DNA of 64,000 nt from CAVPKN01 sp963832835. Lineage in GTDB: Bacteria > Chlamydiota > Chlamydiia > Chlamydiales > JAAKFR01. The DNA lies in assembly GCA_963832835.1 (NCBI GenBank), contig CAWHVD010000001.1:248001-312000 (forward strand), read 5' to 3'. Below the pieces are notes generated by a model. The model had not been told where the DNA came from, ran no database searches, and worked only from the letters and a program-made list of their open reading frames with translations. The stretch's first letter is position 1; the number at the start of each line of letters is the position of its first letter. The translations under genes were made by a program, and so were the position numbers. This document shows, piece after piece, positions 51,837 through 60,749 of this stretch.

Positions 51837-52002
51837 CATTTCCAGAAAATTCGTACCTTGTTTCCAGGCCATTCCCTTCTCAAAAAAATGAAAAATGATG
51901 AGGCACATACAAGTCTTGCTCTCGATGTGAGATTTTTTTATGCAATAAAAAGAAGCTTTGTTATATTTCAAATTTAGCAAATGCATCTTAGGAGATGATG
52001 AT

Positions 52003-52755
52003 ATGAAGAAATTTCTTTTTGTATGTGTCGCAGTCGTTGGTGGATTAACAACACCGCTTGCTGCTAATTATAACAATTACAACTGCTGCCCTCCGCAATG
52101 CGATCCCTGCTGTTCGTCTTCGGACTTCAACGGGTTCTATGTAGGGGGCAACCTAGGCATATTTAGCCATACTGCTCACCGCAATGATCTGGATGGTTTT
52201 TTTACAGACAACGCAGGTTGGTCCTCTATCGACACTTCCTTCACAGCAGGTGTTCAGCTTGGATATGACTGGCAGTGCAACAGCAAGTTAGCTGGCCTGG
52301 TTGTAGACTGGAACTGGGTAGATACTAACCAGAGAATCGCAGACGCTCCAAATGTTACAACTGATAACAATTTTCAAAGAAGTCGCAATAACTGGTTCAC
52401 GACCATACGTGCTCGTTTTGGTGTGACAGTTTGTGACGCGCTTGTCTATGTTACAGGTGGAGCTGCCGTTACCCGCCATGACACGCGTTTTCACAGGGAA
52501 GGAGGGGAGGAAACAGGCCGCTTTCGCGATCAGCATACCCGTTGGGGCTGGGCCGGGGGCGCTGGCGTTGAATATATGCTTGGATGCAATTGGAGTTTAG
52601 GAGCTGAGTTTCTTTTTCTCCAATTCAGCAATCATAACAGAACATTCACTGCAGATAGTGGTAATCGTTTCGCGTTTGGACAAAGTGATTCGGCCTACGT
52701 TGGACGTATTTTGCTGAACTACCGATTTGGTGATCTATTCAATTGCTGCTGGTAA
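52003..52755 (+). CDS. Outer-membrane beta-barrel protein, tandem paralogue 2
   Basis: 250 residues. Nearly the same as paralogue 1 over most of the length (signal MKKFLFVCVAVVGGLTTPLAA, Cys-rich CCPPQCDPCC, shared FNGFYVGGNLGIFSHTAHRNDLDGFFTDN) but with a divergent exposed-loop region around residues 115-170 (RFHREGGEETGRFRDQH). It ends LFNCCW. TTAGGAG precedes the ATG. Differences cluster in loops, as expected for surface-exposed parts of a barrel. The upstream 70 bp resemble that of paralogue 1, so the promoter was duplicated too. Confidence 0.87.
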   Translation: MKKFLFVCVAVVGGLTTPLAANYNNYNCCPPQCDPCCSSSDFNGFYVGGNLGIFSHTAHRNDLDGFFTDNAGWSSIDTSFTAGVQLGYDWQCNSKLAGLVVDWNWVDTNQRIADAPNVTTDNNFQRSRNNWFTTIRARFGVTVCDALVYVTGGAAVTRHDTRFHREGGEETGRFRDQHTRWGWAGGAGVEYMLGCNWSLGAEFLFLQFSNHNRTFTADSGNRFAFGQSDSAYVGRILLNYRFGDLFNCCW

Positions 52756-52784
52756 TCTTCGAAGGATGTATCCGCTAGCAGTTG

Positions 52785-52810
52785 CTTTTTACTAACTAGT
52801 TAGTAAAAAG
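52785..52810. repeat. 26-bp perfect palindrome downstream of OMP paralogue 2
   Basis: CTTTTTACTAA-CTAG-TTAGTAAAAAG, fully symmetrical. It lies between the stop and the main terminator and may form an additional hairpin or protect the transcript end. OMP paralogue 1 has no matching palindrome. Confidence 0.6.
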
Positions 52811-52820
52811 TTACTTTCAA

Positions 52821-52855
52821 GAGGAAGATCTCGCAAGGGATCTTCCTCTTTTTTT
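52821..52855 (+). terminator. Terminator of OMP paralogue 2
   Basis: GAGGAAGATC...GATCTTCCTC stem followed by TTTTTTT. Copy of the terminator at 51528-51563. Confidence 0.88.
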
Positions 52856-52863
52856 GTCATAAT

Positions 52864-53023
52864 CCTAAAAACGGCACGAGATGGTAAAGTGATGCAACAT
52901 TTTGATTTAGAATCACTTTTAATAGGGGGCGCACATTCCCAAATGGTGAAGGGGTCCCCTAATGGAAGCGATTCTGGATCAAAAGATTGCGTCAATTTGC
53001 CGTCTCCAACTGCCGTTTTTAGG
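52864..53023 (-). mobile_element. Miniature element family 2, copy 2
   Basis: 160 bp, ends CCTAAAAACGGCA and TGCCGTTTTTAGG, flanked by a perfect 5-bp duplication ATAAT (52859-52863 and 53024-53028). Its central part is in the opposite orientation to copy 1. Non-coding. The rest of the 52756-53129 gap shows only the terminator, the palindrome and the leader of tyrP. Confidence 0.93.
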
Positions 53024-53129
53024 ATAATGCAAAGCCGTCCCTTCCGACTACTTTTAAATCAAATAAATTTTGTTGCTGAGGGACACGCGATGATGGAGAA
53101 AATTACGTGTTCCTGGTAGGCTTTTCGCA

Positions 53130-54368
53130 ATGAATCCGAAGTATGGAAGTGTTTTAGGGGGAATCCTCCTCATTGCCGGAAGCTGCATTGGAGCGGGGAT
53201 GCTGGCTCTGCCTGTCATTACAGGAGTGGGCGGCTTTGGGCCTGCGGTAGCGATGCTATTGATTGCATGGCTGTTTATGACTAGCACGAGTCTACTTCTT
53301 CTGGAAGCTAACCTGGCCATCGGGCATGACTTGAGCCTGATCTCGATTGCTGAAAGGACGCTGGGAAAAACGGGCAAGATGCTATGTTGGCTTCTATTTA
53401 TCTTCTTGTTTTATTCACTTAGCATTGCCTACATCTCTGCCAGTGGATCGATCCTACAGACTATTGTTGCCGATCTTTTCGGTTGGACTTTGCCGACAGT
53501 ATGGGGCAGCATCCTATTTACTGGGGTATTCGCCGTAGTGCTTTATGCGGGAACTAAGCCTGTCGATTATCTGAACAGGATTTTGATGGCGGGATTGATT
53601 GCTGCTTATTGCATTTTGGTGCTTTTGGGAAGTCAGCACATTAATAAAGCGTACCTAGAGGTTCAGCAATGGCGCTACACATTTGCCGCTCTGCCTGTAT
53701 TGGTCATCTCTTTTGGCTTCCACAATATGATACCCTCTTTGGCAATGTATTTAAAAGGCGATGTAGCAAGACTCCGTATGACGGTTCTAATCGGTAGCTT
53801 AGTTCCACTTCTAGTGTATATCTTGTGGGAAGTTGTGATGCTTGGAATTATCCCTGTTCAGGGGCGTGAAGGATTTTTAAATGCGCTTGATCAAGGAGAA
53901 GTGGCTACAGAGGCCCTAAGGGCCGTTGTAGGCAGATCCTGGATCAATACAATTGCCCAAGCGTTTGCCCTTTTTGCAATCATCACTTCCTTTTTGGCTC
54001 AGTCCCTCTCTCTTGTCGATTTTCTATCGGATGGATTGAAGGTTCCGAAAATCGGATTAGGTCGGTTGACCCTCATTTTTTTAACTTTGGTGCCCCCCTT
54101 CGCTTTTGCTTTCTTTTATCCCGGAGTATTTATTACCGCTTTGAATATGGCAGGGGGCTTTGCAGCAGTGATCCTATTTGGTGTGATGCCAGTGTTGATG
54201 GTGTGGGCACTCCGTTACAGGCGTAATGCTAAAACAATTCCTATGTTCCCTTGGGGGCGCAGCGCTCTTATAGTCGTGATATGCGTCGCAGTGGCGATTT
54301 TTTCCCTTGAGCTAGCCCAGGAGTTGGGATTTTCCTTAATCCCACCCCATGCTGAGGTCATCCCATGA
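53130..54368 (+). CDS. tyrP: Aromatic amino acid permease (TyrP family), copy 1
   Basis: 412 residues, about 11 transmembrane helices, HAAAP family of proton-coupled tryptophan/tyrosine importers. The first helix has GSCIGAGMLALPVITG, typical for the family; VISFGFHNMIPSLAMYL lies in the middle. It overlaps the second copy by 4 nt (ATGA), so the pair and trpS are translated together. Linkage to trpS suggests tryptophan as one substrate. The ribosome site is weak (GTAGG). Confidence 0.92.
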   Translation: MNPKYGSVLGGILLIAGSCIGAGMLALPVITGVGGFGPAVAMLLIAWLFMTSTSLLLLEANLAIGHDLSLISIAERTLGKTGKMLCWLLFIFLFYSLSIAYISASGSILQTIVADLFGWTLPTVWGSILFTGVFAVVLYAGTKPVDYLNRILMAGLIAAYCILVLLGSQHINKAYLEVQQWRYTFAALPVLVISFGFHNMIPSLAMYLKGDVARLRMTVLIGSLVPLLVYILWEVVMLGIIPVQGREGFLNALDQGEVATEALRAVVGRSWINTIAQAFALFAIITSFLAQSLSLVDFLSDGLKVPKIGLGRLTLIFLTLVPPFAFAFFYPGVFITALNMAGGFAAVILFGVMPVLMVWALRYRRNAKTIPMFPWGRSALIVVICVAVAIFSLELAQELGFSLIPPHAEVIP

Positions 54369-55570
54369 CATCCAAGATGAATCGGATGGTGGGTGCAATC
54401 TTGCTTGTCTCCGGAACGACCATTGGCGCAGGGATGTTGGCTCTTCCTGTGACAACAGGTCTTGCGGGTTTTATCCCTTCGGTTGTGATCATGACTACTG
54501 TTTGGCTGTTCATGATGCTGACAGCATTCTATTTTCTGGAAGTGAATCTCCGGATGAAAGGGGAGAGCAACCTCATTTCGATGATGCACAAAACATTGGG
54601 CCGCCCTGGGGAGATGATCTCCTGGATCGCCTATTTATTGCTTCTCTACGCGCTGACAGCGGCTTATCTATTGGGATGCAGTCAGATATTAAGCGATTTC
54701 TTTCAAGGGATGTTCTCCTTGAGTATACCAGCTTGGGTATGGCCTATAGTGATCGTTGTCTTGTTTGGTAGTTTTGTGTATTTAGGGACTACGGTGGTTG
54801 ACCTTTTTAACCGCTTTATGATGACCGGGCTCGTGGTTTCTTATATCACCTTAACAGGAGTGGGTTGTTGCAAGATTACTCCTCATATGTTGACTTATGT
54901 CGATTGGGCATTTTTACTCCCATCCATTTCGGTTGTGGTAACAAGCTTCGGTTTTCACGTGATCATCCCAACACTGACAACTTATCTTGAGCATGATGCA
55001 AAACTCTTAAAATGGTCCATTTTCATTGGGAGCTTAATCCCATTTATGGTGTATGTGCTGTGGCAATTTCTTGTAATGGGTGTAGTGCCAGTTTATGGAG
55101 AAAACAGCTTGTCTGAAGCGGCCGACCAGGGGCTGCAAATCACTTTCTTTTTAAAAACTCTCTTGGGCAATCCTTGGATTGGAGCTGCTGTTAGGGCGTT
55201 TGCCTTTTTTGCGATCATCACCTCTTTATTGGGTGTTTCACTGAGCCTTACCGATTTTTTAGCCGATGGCTTGAAGATCAAAAAGACACATAGAGGAAAG
55301 TTTTTCCTCGTTGTGATGACATTTGTTCCTCCCCTTCTATTCGCCCTTTTCTTTCCCCAAGGTTTTATTATGGCACTGGAATATGCGGGTATTCTGGTTG
55401 TTATTTTATTGGCCCTTCTCCCTGCTTTAATGGCTTGGGTAGAAAGATATGGGCCTAGGCAAGGACGAGATTTTGAAAAGGCCCATTTTCAGGTACCTGG
55501 CGGAAAAATGGTTCTCGTGGGCACCATTCTTGTTTCTTTACTATTACTAAGTATCGAGGTTTTTGCATGA
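54365..55570 (+). CDS. tyrP: Aromatic amino acid permease (TyrP family), copy 2
   Basis: 401 residues, same family and topology as copy 1 (GTTIGAGMLALPVTTG in helix 1, VTSFGFHVIIPTLTTYL in the middle) but clearly diverged, so an old duplication. Tandem tyrP genes are also known in Chlamydia. It overlaps copy 1 and trpS by 4 nt each. Separate substrate preferences (Trp against Tyr) are possible. Confidence 0.92.
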   Translation: MTSKMNRMVGAILLVSGTTIGAGMLALPVTTGLAGFIPSVVIMTTVWLFMMLTAFYFLEVNLRMKGESNLISMMHKTLGRPGEMISWIAYLLLLYALTAAYLLGCSQILSDFFQGMFSLSIPAWVWPIVIVVLFGSFVYLGTTVVDLFNRFMMTGLVVSYITLTGVGCCKITPHMLTYVDWAFLLPSISVVVTSFGFHVIIPTLTTYLEHDAKLLKWSIFIGSLIPFMVYVLWQFLVMGVVPVYGENSLSEAADQGLQITFFLKTLLGNPWIGAAVRAFAFFAIITSLLGVSLSLTDFLADGLKIKKTHRGKFFLVVMTFVPPLLFALFFPQGFIMALEYAGILVVILLALLPALMAWVERYGPRQGRDFEKAHFQVPGGKMVLVGTILVSLLLLSIEVFA

Positions 55571-56616
55571 ACGGGAAAAAAAGAATACTGACAGGAGATC
55601 GTCCCACAGGAAAACTGCATCTGGGACATTGGGTCGGTTCAATCAAAAACCGAGTGGCGCTTCAAGACGAATACGAATGTTATTTTATTTTAGCCGATTT
55701 GCACACCCTTACCACAAAGCCGCGACGAGAAGACATTTTAGAGATGCGAGGGCATATCACAGAGGTGGTTCTCGATTGGCTTAGCTGTGGGATTGACCCT
55801 GCTAAATCAACGATCTATTTACAATCGGCCGTTCCTGAAGTGTACGAGATGAACCTCATTTTTGAGATGTTTGTTTCTGTGAATCGCCTCTCGGGCTTAC
55901 CGAGCTTGAAGGAGATGGCCCGTAATGCCAATATTCCCGAAGAGAGCATGCCGTTTGGACTTTTGGGTTATCCTGTGTTGCAAACGGCAGACGTTTTATT
56001 GCCAAAGGCTCACCTTGTTCCTGTAGGCAAGGATAATGCAGCTCATATCGAACTGTCGCGTGACATCGCACGTCGATTCAATCAGTATTATGGGGATGTC
56101 TTCCCTCTTCCGGAAGTATTGCTCAGTGATACACCTACTTTGATTGGTACCGATGGCAAACGGAAGATGAGCAAATCGGCCGGAAATGTCATTTACCTTT
56201 CCGATGATGCAAAGGCTGTTGAGAAAAGAGTGCGAGGCATGTTCACTGATACAAATCGTGTTCATGCCCATGTTGCAGGGACTGTTGAAGGAAATCCCCT
56301 CTTTATTTTTCATGACACCTTTAATCCGAACAAAGATGAAGTCGAAGATTTCAAAAAAAGATACCGAGAAGGGGCTATCGGTGATTTGGAAATCAAAATG
56401 CGCCTGGTCGAAGAGATCAATCGCTTCTTAGAACCCTTCCGGGAAAGAAGGAAAATGTTCGAAAAGGATAAGGGTTACATAGAAAAGGTTATTTACGAAG
56501 GAACCCTCAAAATGCGCGCCATTGCCGGGGAAACAATCAAAGAACTGCGCGCCGCAATGGGTCTAGTGGGTAGTTGGAATAAAATATCCCGTATAGCACG
56601 TGACTATGGAGTTTAA
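55567..56616 (+). CDS. trpS: Tryptophanyl-tRNA synthetase
   Basis: 349-residue class I synthetase. HIGH motif in KLHLGHWVGS (about 17-26), KMSKS loop in GKRKMSKSAGNV (about 195-206), and DLHTLTT typical of TrpRS. It charges tRNA-Trp and follows the permease pair with a 4-nt overlap, tying import and use of tryptophan in one operon. The 3' end overlaps uvrB by 11 nt. Confidence 0.96.
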   Translation: MNGKKRILTGDRPTGKLHLGHWVGSIKNRVALQDEYECYFILADLHTLTTKPRREDILEMRGHITEVVLDWLSCGIDPAKSTIYLQSAVPEVYEMNLIFEMFVSVNRLSGLPSLKEMARNANIPEESMPFGLLGYPVLQTADVLLPKAHLVPVGKDNAAHIELSRDIARRFNQYYGDVFPLPEVLLSDTPTLIGTDGKRKMSKSAGNVIYLSDDAKAVEKRVRGMFTDTNRVHAHVAGTVEGNPLFIFHDTFNPNKDEVEDFKKRYREGAIGDLEIKMRLVEEINRFLEPFRERRKMFEKDKGYIEKVIYEGTLKMRAIAGETIKELRAAMGLVGSWNKISRIARDYGV

Positions 56617-58600
56617 GCTCAAGACCGACTTCAAACCCTGCGGAGATCAGCCTCAGGCAATCGAAAAGCTCAGCGAGGGAATTCTTGCGGGTAAAAAGGC
56701 GCAGGTACTCCTGGGAATCACAGGGTCGGGTAAAACCTTTACCATGGCCAATGTGATTCAAAGGGTACAGAAGCCCACGCTGATACTTGCTCATAATAAA
56801 ACGCTTGCAGCACAACTTTTTCAGGAATTTAAGAATTTTTTCCCCGAAAATGCTGTTGAGTATTTCGTTTCCTATTATGACTATTATCAACCTGAAGCTT
56901 ACATTGCACGCACCGACACCTATATCGAAAAAGATCTCGCGATTAACGATGAAATAGACAAGATGCGGCTGTCGGCTACACGTTCTCTTATAGAGAGAAG
57001 CGATGTGATTATTGTCTCGTCTGTATCGTGCATTTATGGCCTCGGGATGCCCGAGCACTATGCCAAAATGGTCCTTACCTTCAAATTGCGCGAGAACCTT
57101 AGGCGCGATGCGATGCTCCTGCACCTTGTTGAGATGCACTACAAGCGTAACGATTACGATTTTTTTCGTGGGATTTTCCGCGTGAGGGGTGATGTATTAG
57201 AGGTGTACCCGGCCTATGAGCAAGATCTCGCCTACAGGATCGAATTTTTTGGTGATGAAATAGAACGGATCAGCACAATCGATCCCCTTACCGGGAAGGT
57301 CAAAGAAAGGCTGGAGAGTTTCACCCTCTATCCCGGCTCTCACCATGTCACTCCTGAAGAGGTACGCGTCTCAGCTCTTGTTTCCATCAAAGATGAGCTG
57401 CAGCAAAGGCTCGCTACCTTTGAGCAAGAGAATAAACTTATCGAACGGGAACGCATTCATCAAAGAACTCTGTATGATCTAGAAATGATCAAAGAGGTTG
57501 GTTTCTGCAAAGGCATTGAAAACTACTCGCGTCATTTTTCCGGTAGAGCGCCAGGAGAAGCTCCACCCACTCTCATGGATTATTTTCCACCCGATTTCTT
57601 GTTTGTCATCGATGAATCTCACCAGACCATCCCCCAACTCCATGCCATGTACAATGGAGACAAGGCTCGTAAACAGGCCTTGGTCGATTTCGGATTCCGC
57701 CTCCCATCAGCCTACGATAATCGTCCGCTACGCTTTGAGGAGACCTATCAACGCATGAACCAAGTAGTCTTTGTTTCTGCAACGCCAGGGAAATGGGAAC
57801 TTGCAGAAAGCGAAGGGGAAATGGTCGAGCAAATCATCCGTCCCACAGGGCTTTTAGATCCACAAATAGAGGTGCGCCCGGCAACAGGTCAGGTTGATGA
57901 TGTACTCGAAGAAATACGCACCCACATCGAAAAGGGGGGGCGGGTTCTTGTTACAACGCTTACCAAGCGCCTTTCCGAAGATCTGACCCAATACTTGCTC
58001 GATCTGGATGTGAAGGCAAAATATCTACACTCGGATATCGATACTCTAGAAAGGGTGCAGATCTTGCGAGAGCTCCGCCAAGGAACGTTCGACGTTCTTG
58101 TCGGGATTAACCTGCTGAGAGAAGGTCTTGATTTACCAGAGGTCTCTTTAGTAGCTATCTTGGATGCTGATAAAGCAGGTTTTTTGCGTAGTGAAACAGC
58201 CCTTGTTCAAACATGTGGTAGGGCCGCTCGTAATAGCGAAGGAAGAGTGATTATGTATGCTGATTCCCAAACAGATGCGATTAAAAATACCATAGTAATT
58301 ACCGAAAAAAGGCGTGCCATCCAGATCGCCTACAACACCAAACATGGAATAACCCCAAAAACCATTAAACGGGAATTGGGTATCGAGATGGGAAGCCCCA
58401 AAGAAGGCTTAAATGAACCTGTCCTAACGGCTCACGAAAAGCAGCATGAATATCTCACACAAAAAGACCTTGAGCTGAAAATTAAAGAGTACGAAAGGCT
58501 TATGAAACAGGCTGCAAAAGAGCGCCGTTTTGAAGACGCTGCCAAATACCGTGACCTCATGCACACCTACGCCAACATGGAAATCCGCTTGGGGGGGTAG
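56606..58600 (+). CDS. uvrB: Excinuclease ABC subunit B
   Basis: 664 residues. DNA-damage verification helicase-like subunit. GITGSGKTFTMANV (Walker A, about 39-52), the damage-probing beta-hairpin YYDYYQPEAYIARTDTYIEKD, DESHQT (motif II), helicase motifs to GRAARN, and a C-terminal UVR motif (KEYERLMKQAAKERRFEDAAKYRD) that contacts UvrC. A GTG at 56600 is in frame, but the ATG at 56606 fits the family start MEFKLKTDFKPCGDQPQAI. Overlaps trpS by 11 nt. Confidence 0.97.
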   Translation: MEFKLKTDFKPCGDQPQAIEKLSEGILAGKKAQVLLGITGSGKTFTMANVIQRVQKPTLILAHNKTLAAQLFQEFKNFFPENAVEYFVSYYDYYQPEAYIARTDTYIEKDLAINDEIDKMRLSATRSLIERSDVIIVSSVSCIYGLGMPEHYAKMVLTFKLRENLRRDAMLLHLVEMHYKRNDYDFFRGIFRVRGDVLEVYPAYEQDLAYRIEFFGDEIERISTIDPLTGKVKERLESFTLYPGSHHVTPEEVRVSALVSIKDELQQRLATFEQENKLIERERIHQRTLYDLEMIKEVGFCKGIENYSRHFSGRAPGEAPPTLMDYFPPDFLFVIDESHQTIPQLHAMYNGDKARKQALVDFGFRLPSAYDNRPLRFEETYQRMNQVVFVSATPGKWELAESEGEMVEQIIRPTGLLDPQIEVRPATGQVDDVLEEIRTHIEKGGRVLVTTLTKRLSEDLTQYLLDLDVKAKYLHSDIDTLERVQILRELRQGTFDVLVGINLLREGLDLPEVSLVAILDADKAGFLRSETALVQTCGRAARNSEGRVIMYADSQTDAIKNTIVITEKRRAIQIAYNTKHGITPKTIKRELGIEMGSPKEGLNEPVLTAHEKQHEYLTQKDLELKIKEYERLMKQAAKERRFEDAAKYRDLMHTYANMEIRLGG

Positions 58601-58602
58601 AT

Positions 58603-58687
58603 TCAACGCAGAGACACAAAGAAACAGAGATGCGGAGCATCACCCTTATACCATTTATCAAAAATAAACCCACGTATTGGCACTGTG
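58603..58687 (+). repeat. Repeat scraps after uvrB
   Basis: 58603-58636 is an ACGCAGAGACACAAAGAAAC type repeat like that at 20486-20522. 58652-58687 is a decayed left end of miniature family 3 (CATTTATCAAAAATAAACCC, then TTGGCACTGTG). Neither codes for protein. Confidence 0.5.
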
Positions 58688-58737
58688 TTGAGTCACTGTG
58701 TTCGATTTCAAATTTGAAATGACAAGTGCTCTGTGGT

Positions 58738-60588
58738 ATGGTCTCTCCCCATATGCACGAAGAGAGCCTGAAAAACATCTACCGAGAAGTCTACGATGTC
58801 GTGATCCCTGACCTCGATTACTTTATCCGCCAAATCGATTGCCGGGACGGATGCCCGGTCAATACAGATGGAAGGGGGTATATGCTCGAGATCCATGCCG
58901 GGAACCTCCTAGAAGGCTACAAAATTGCTCGAGGTCCCAACCCCTTCGCATCGGTCTGTGGCATGATCTGCGGTGCACCTTGCGAGCTTACTTGCCGTAG
59001 GGATCGTGTTGACAAAACATTGACGATTAGGGCTCAAAAAAGGTATTTAGACGAATGGTTTGGGATGGGCAAAGAGGCGCACATCAAATCGCTCGAATAT
59101 AGCTATGCTCGAGGCTCAACGCAACCTCAGCCCAATGGCTTGAAGGTAGCGTGCATTGGAGCAGGTGTGGCCTCATTGACGTGTGCCCACGATCTGCTCA
59201 GGCTCGGGTACGCAGTCGATGTCTATGAGCAAATGCCACTTCCCGGTGGGATGCTGGTATATGGCGTACCCATCTACCGTCTGAAAAACGAAATACCTGT
59301 CAACGAATGTGCTGCGATCGAACATTTGGGCGCCCAAATCCACTACAATACGAAAATCGGGCGGGATATTACCCTAACAACCCTTCAGCAACAGTACGAT
59401 GCCATTTTTATAGGCAATGGCCTGTGGAAATCGCGCGACCTGCCCATCCCTAGCTTTGAAGGACCCGATATCATCCGGGGGGTCGAATATTTACGCGTGC
59501 TGTGTGCCCATGATAAATGGAAGATTGGCAAACATGTGGTAGTCGTGGGTGGCGGAAATGTTGCCTTCGATGTAGCTAGATCTTCGGTACGTAATGGGGC
59601 TGAATCGGTCACGATGGTCTGTTTGGAGGCGCGCAACGAACAGACTGCAGATGAATTTGAGATCGAAGATGGCATGGAAGAGGGGATACGTCTCATCAAC
59701 CGAGTAGGCCCTGTCTGTGCCGAGCGTAATGCTCAAGGTAAAATCATAGGGGTCAGGGTACAACGCGTTCACACCCTTTTTGATGCGGACGGAAAATTTG
59801 CTCCCGACTTTATTCCCGATACCGATTATGTGATTCCCTGCGATACGATCTCTCTTGCAATCGGGCAGGCCATGGATATGAGCGTGTTTGATGGCTGGGA
59901 TAAAAAAGGGGAGCTCACTCTAGATCGGGGAATTATTAAAACCGAAAGAGGAACCGGTAGGACATCGGTGAAAGGATTATATGCCGGTGGCGATGCCGCT
60001 TTTGGGCCTGCACTCTTTATTACGGCAGTACGGCATGGGCAGGATGCTGCAAGGGCTATCGATTCCGACTTACGCGGTACACGCCCCTACCAAGAGTTTG
60101 TAGGGATATTCATGACAGTTCCTGCGCAAAGAGACAAAACCTATTTGCGTACCCGTTGGGCAATACCAAGCAGCCAACACGCAACATTGCGCAGACGCAA
60201 TCTGAATATGGTTGAAAACAACTACACGCCAGATGAGGCAAGCTCCCAAGCTAATAGGTGTTTGCAATGCCATATCTCTCCCGTATTTGATGGTTCGTTG
60301 TGCATCAAATGCAATGGTTGTGTCGATGTTTGTCCAACCAATTGCCTAAAACAAGTCCCCCTGTCCATGCTCAACCTCGATTTAGGGCAGGGAAATTTAC
60401 GTAAAGCTGTCGATCATTACTACGGGGTCGATTCAACTTTGATGGCCCATGAGGATTTGGATGAAATGGGCACGGCGATGCTGAAAGATGAAGATTTATG
60501 TATCCGATGTGGGCTATGTGCCGAAAAATGCCCTACAGGGGCAGTGACCATGGATCACATGAAGTATGGTTACAAATGGATCGGGTAA
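58738..60588 (+). CDS. GltD-like NAD(P)H-binding flavoprotein with two 4Fe-4S clusters
   Basis: 616 residues. The N-terminal Fe-S domain (about 35-130, CRDGCPVNTDGRGYM and CGMICGAPCELTCRRDRVDKTLTIRAQKR) precedes two Rossmann domains: FAD site VACIGAGVASLTCAHDL with YEQMPLPGGMLVYGVP, and NAD(P)H site VVVVGGGNVAFDVARSSVRNGAESVTM. The C-terminus has a 2x4Fe-4S ferredoxin, CIKCNGCVDVCPTNCLK and CIRCGLCAEKCPTGAV. It is GltD/dihydropyrimidine-dehydrogenase-like but without glutamate synthase large subunit. Next to the Rieske/cytochrome genes it probably passes electrons between NAD(P)H, ferredoxin and quinone. The start could also be 15 nt downstream. Confidence 0.85.
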   Translation: MVSPHMHEESLKNIYREVYDVVIPDLDYFIRQIDCRDGCPVNTDGRGYMLEIHAGNLLEGYKIARGPNPFASVCGMICGAPCELTCRRDRVDKTLTIRAQKRYLDEWFGMGKEAHIKSLEYSYARGSTQPQPNGLKVACIGAGVASLTCAHDLLRLGYAVDVYEQMPLPGGMLVYGVPIYRLKNEIPVNECAAIEHLGAQIHYNTKIGRDITLTTLQQQYDAIFIGNGLWKSRDLPIPSFEGPDIIRGVEYLRVLCAHDKWKIGKHVVVVGGGNVAFDVARSSVRNGAESVTMVCLEARNEQTADEFEIEDGMEEGIRLINRVGPVCAERNAQGKIIGVRVQRVHTLFDADGKFAPDFIPDTDYVIPCDTISLAIGQAMDMSVFDGWDKKGELTLDRGIIKTERGTGRTSVKGLYAGGDAAFGPALFITAVRHGQDAARAIDSDLRGTRPYQEFVGIFMTVPAQRDKTYLRTRWAIPSSQHATLRRRNLNMVENNYTPDEASSQANRCLQCHISPVFDGSLCIKCNGCVDVCPTNCLKQVPLSMLNLDLGQGNLRKAVDHYYGVDSTLMAHEDLDEMGTAMLKDEDLCIRCGLCAEKCPTGAVTMDHMKYGYKWIG

Positions 60589-60593
60589 TGTAG

Positions 60594-60749
60594 ATGGAGA
60601 TTTTCTGGTTTTTAATGCTTGCTTTGATAGGAGGTCTTGGAGGGTTGATGGTGTTTATCTATTATTTAAAAAAAGGGCAATTTGAGGATCCCGAAGATCC
60701 TAAATATCAAATGTTCAGAGAGGAAGAAGATGCCGAAATTCCGAAATAG
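60594..60749 (+). CDS. ccoS: CcoS-like small membrane protein
   Basis: 51 residues, too short for routine ORF calling. One transmembrane helix (MEIFWFLMLALIGGLGGLMV, about 3-24) then KKGQFEDPEDPKYQMFREEE, the typical CcoS tail (GQFxDxxxxxxxML/F). CcoS is needed for cofactor insertion into cbb3-type cytochrome oxidase, suggesting such an oxidase is encoded beyond this window. It lies 5 nt after the flavoprotein stop and overlaps the Rieske start by 20 nt. Confidence 0.7.
   Translation: MEIFWFLMLALIGGLGGLMVFIYYLKKGQFEDPEDPKYQMFREEEDAEIPK

Noticed and set aside
51632..51883. 83-aa minus-strand ORF near the nested elements
   Set aside because: Produced by the inverted repeats of family 2 (its two ends encode the same peptide), so not a gene.
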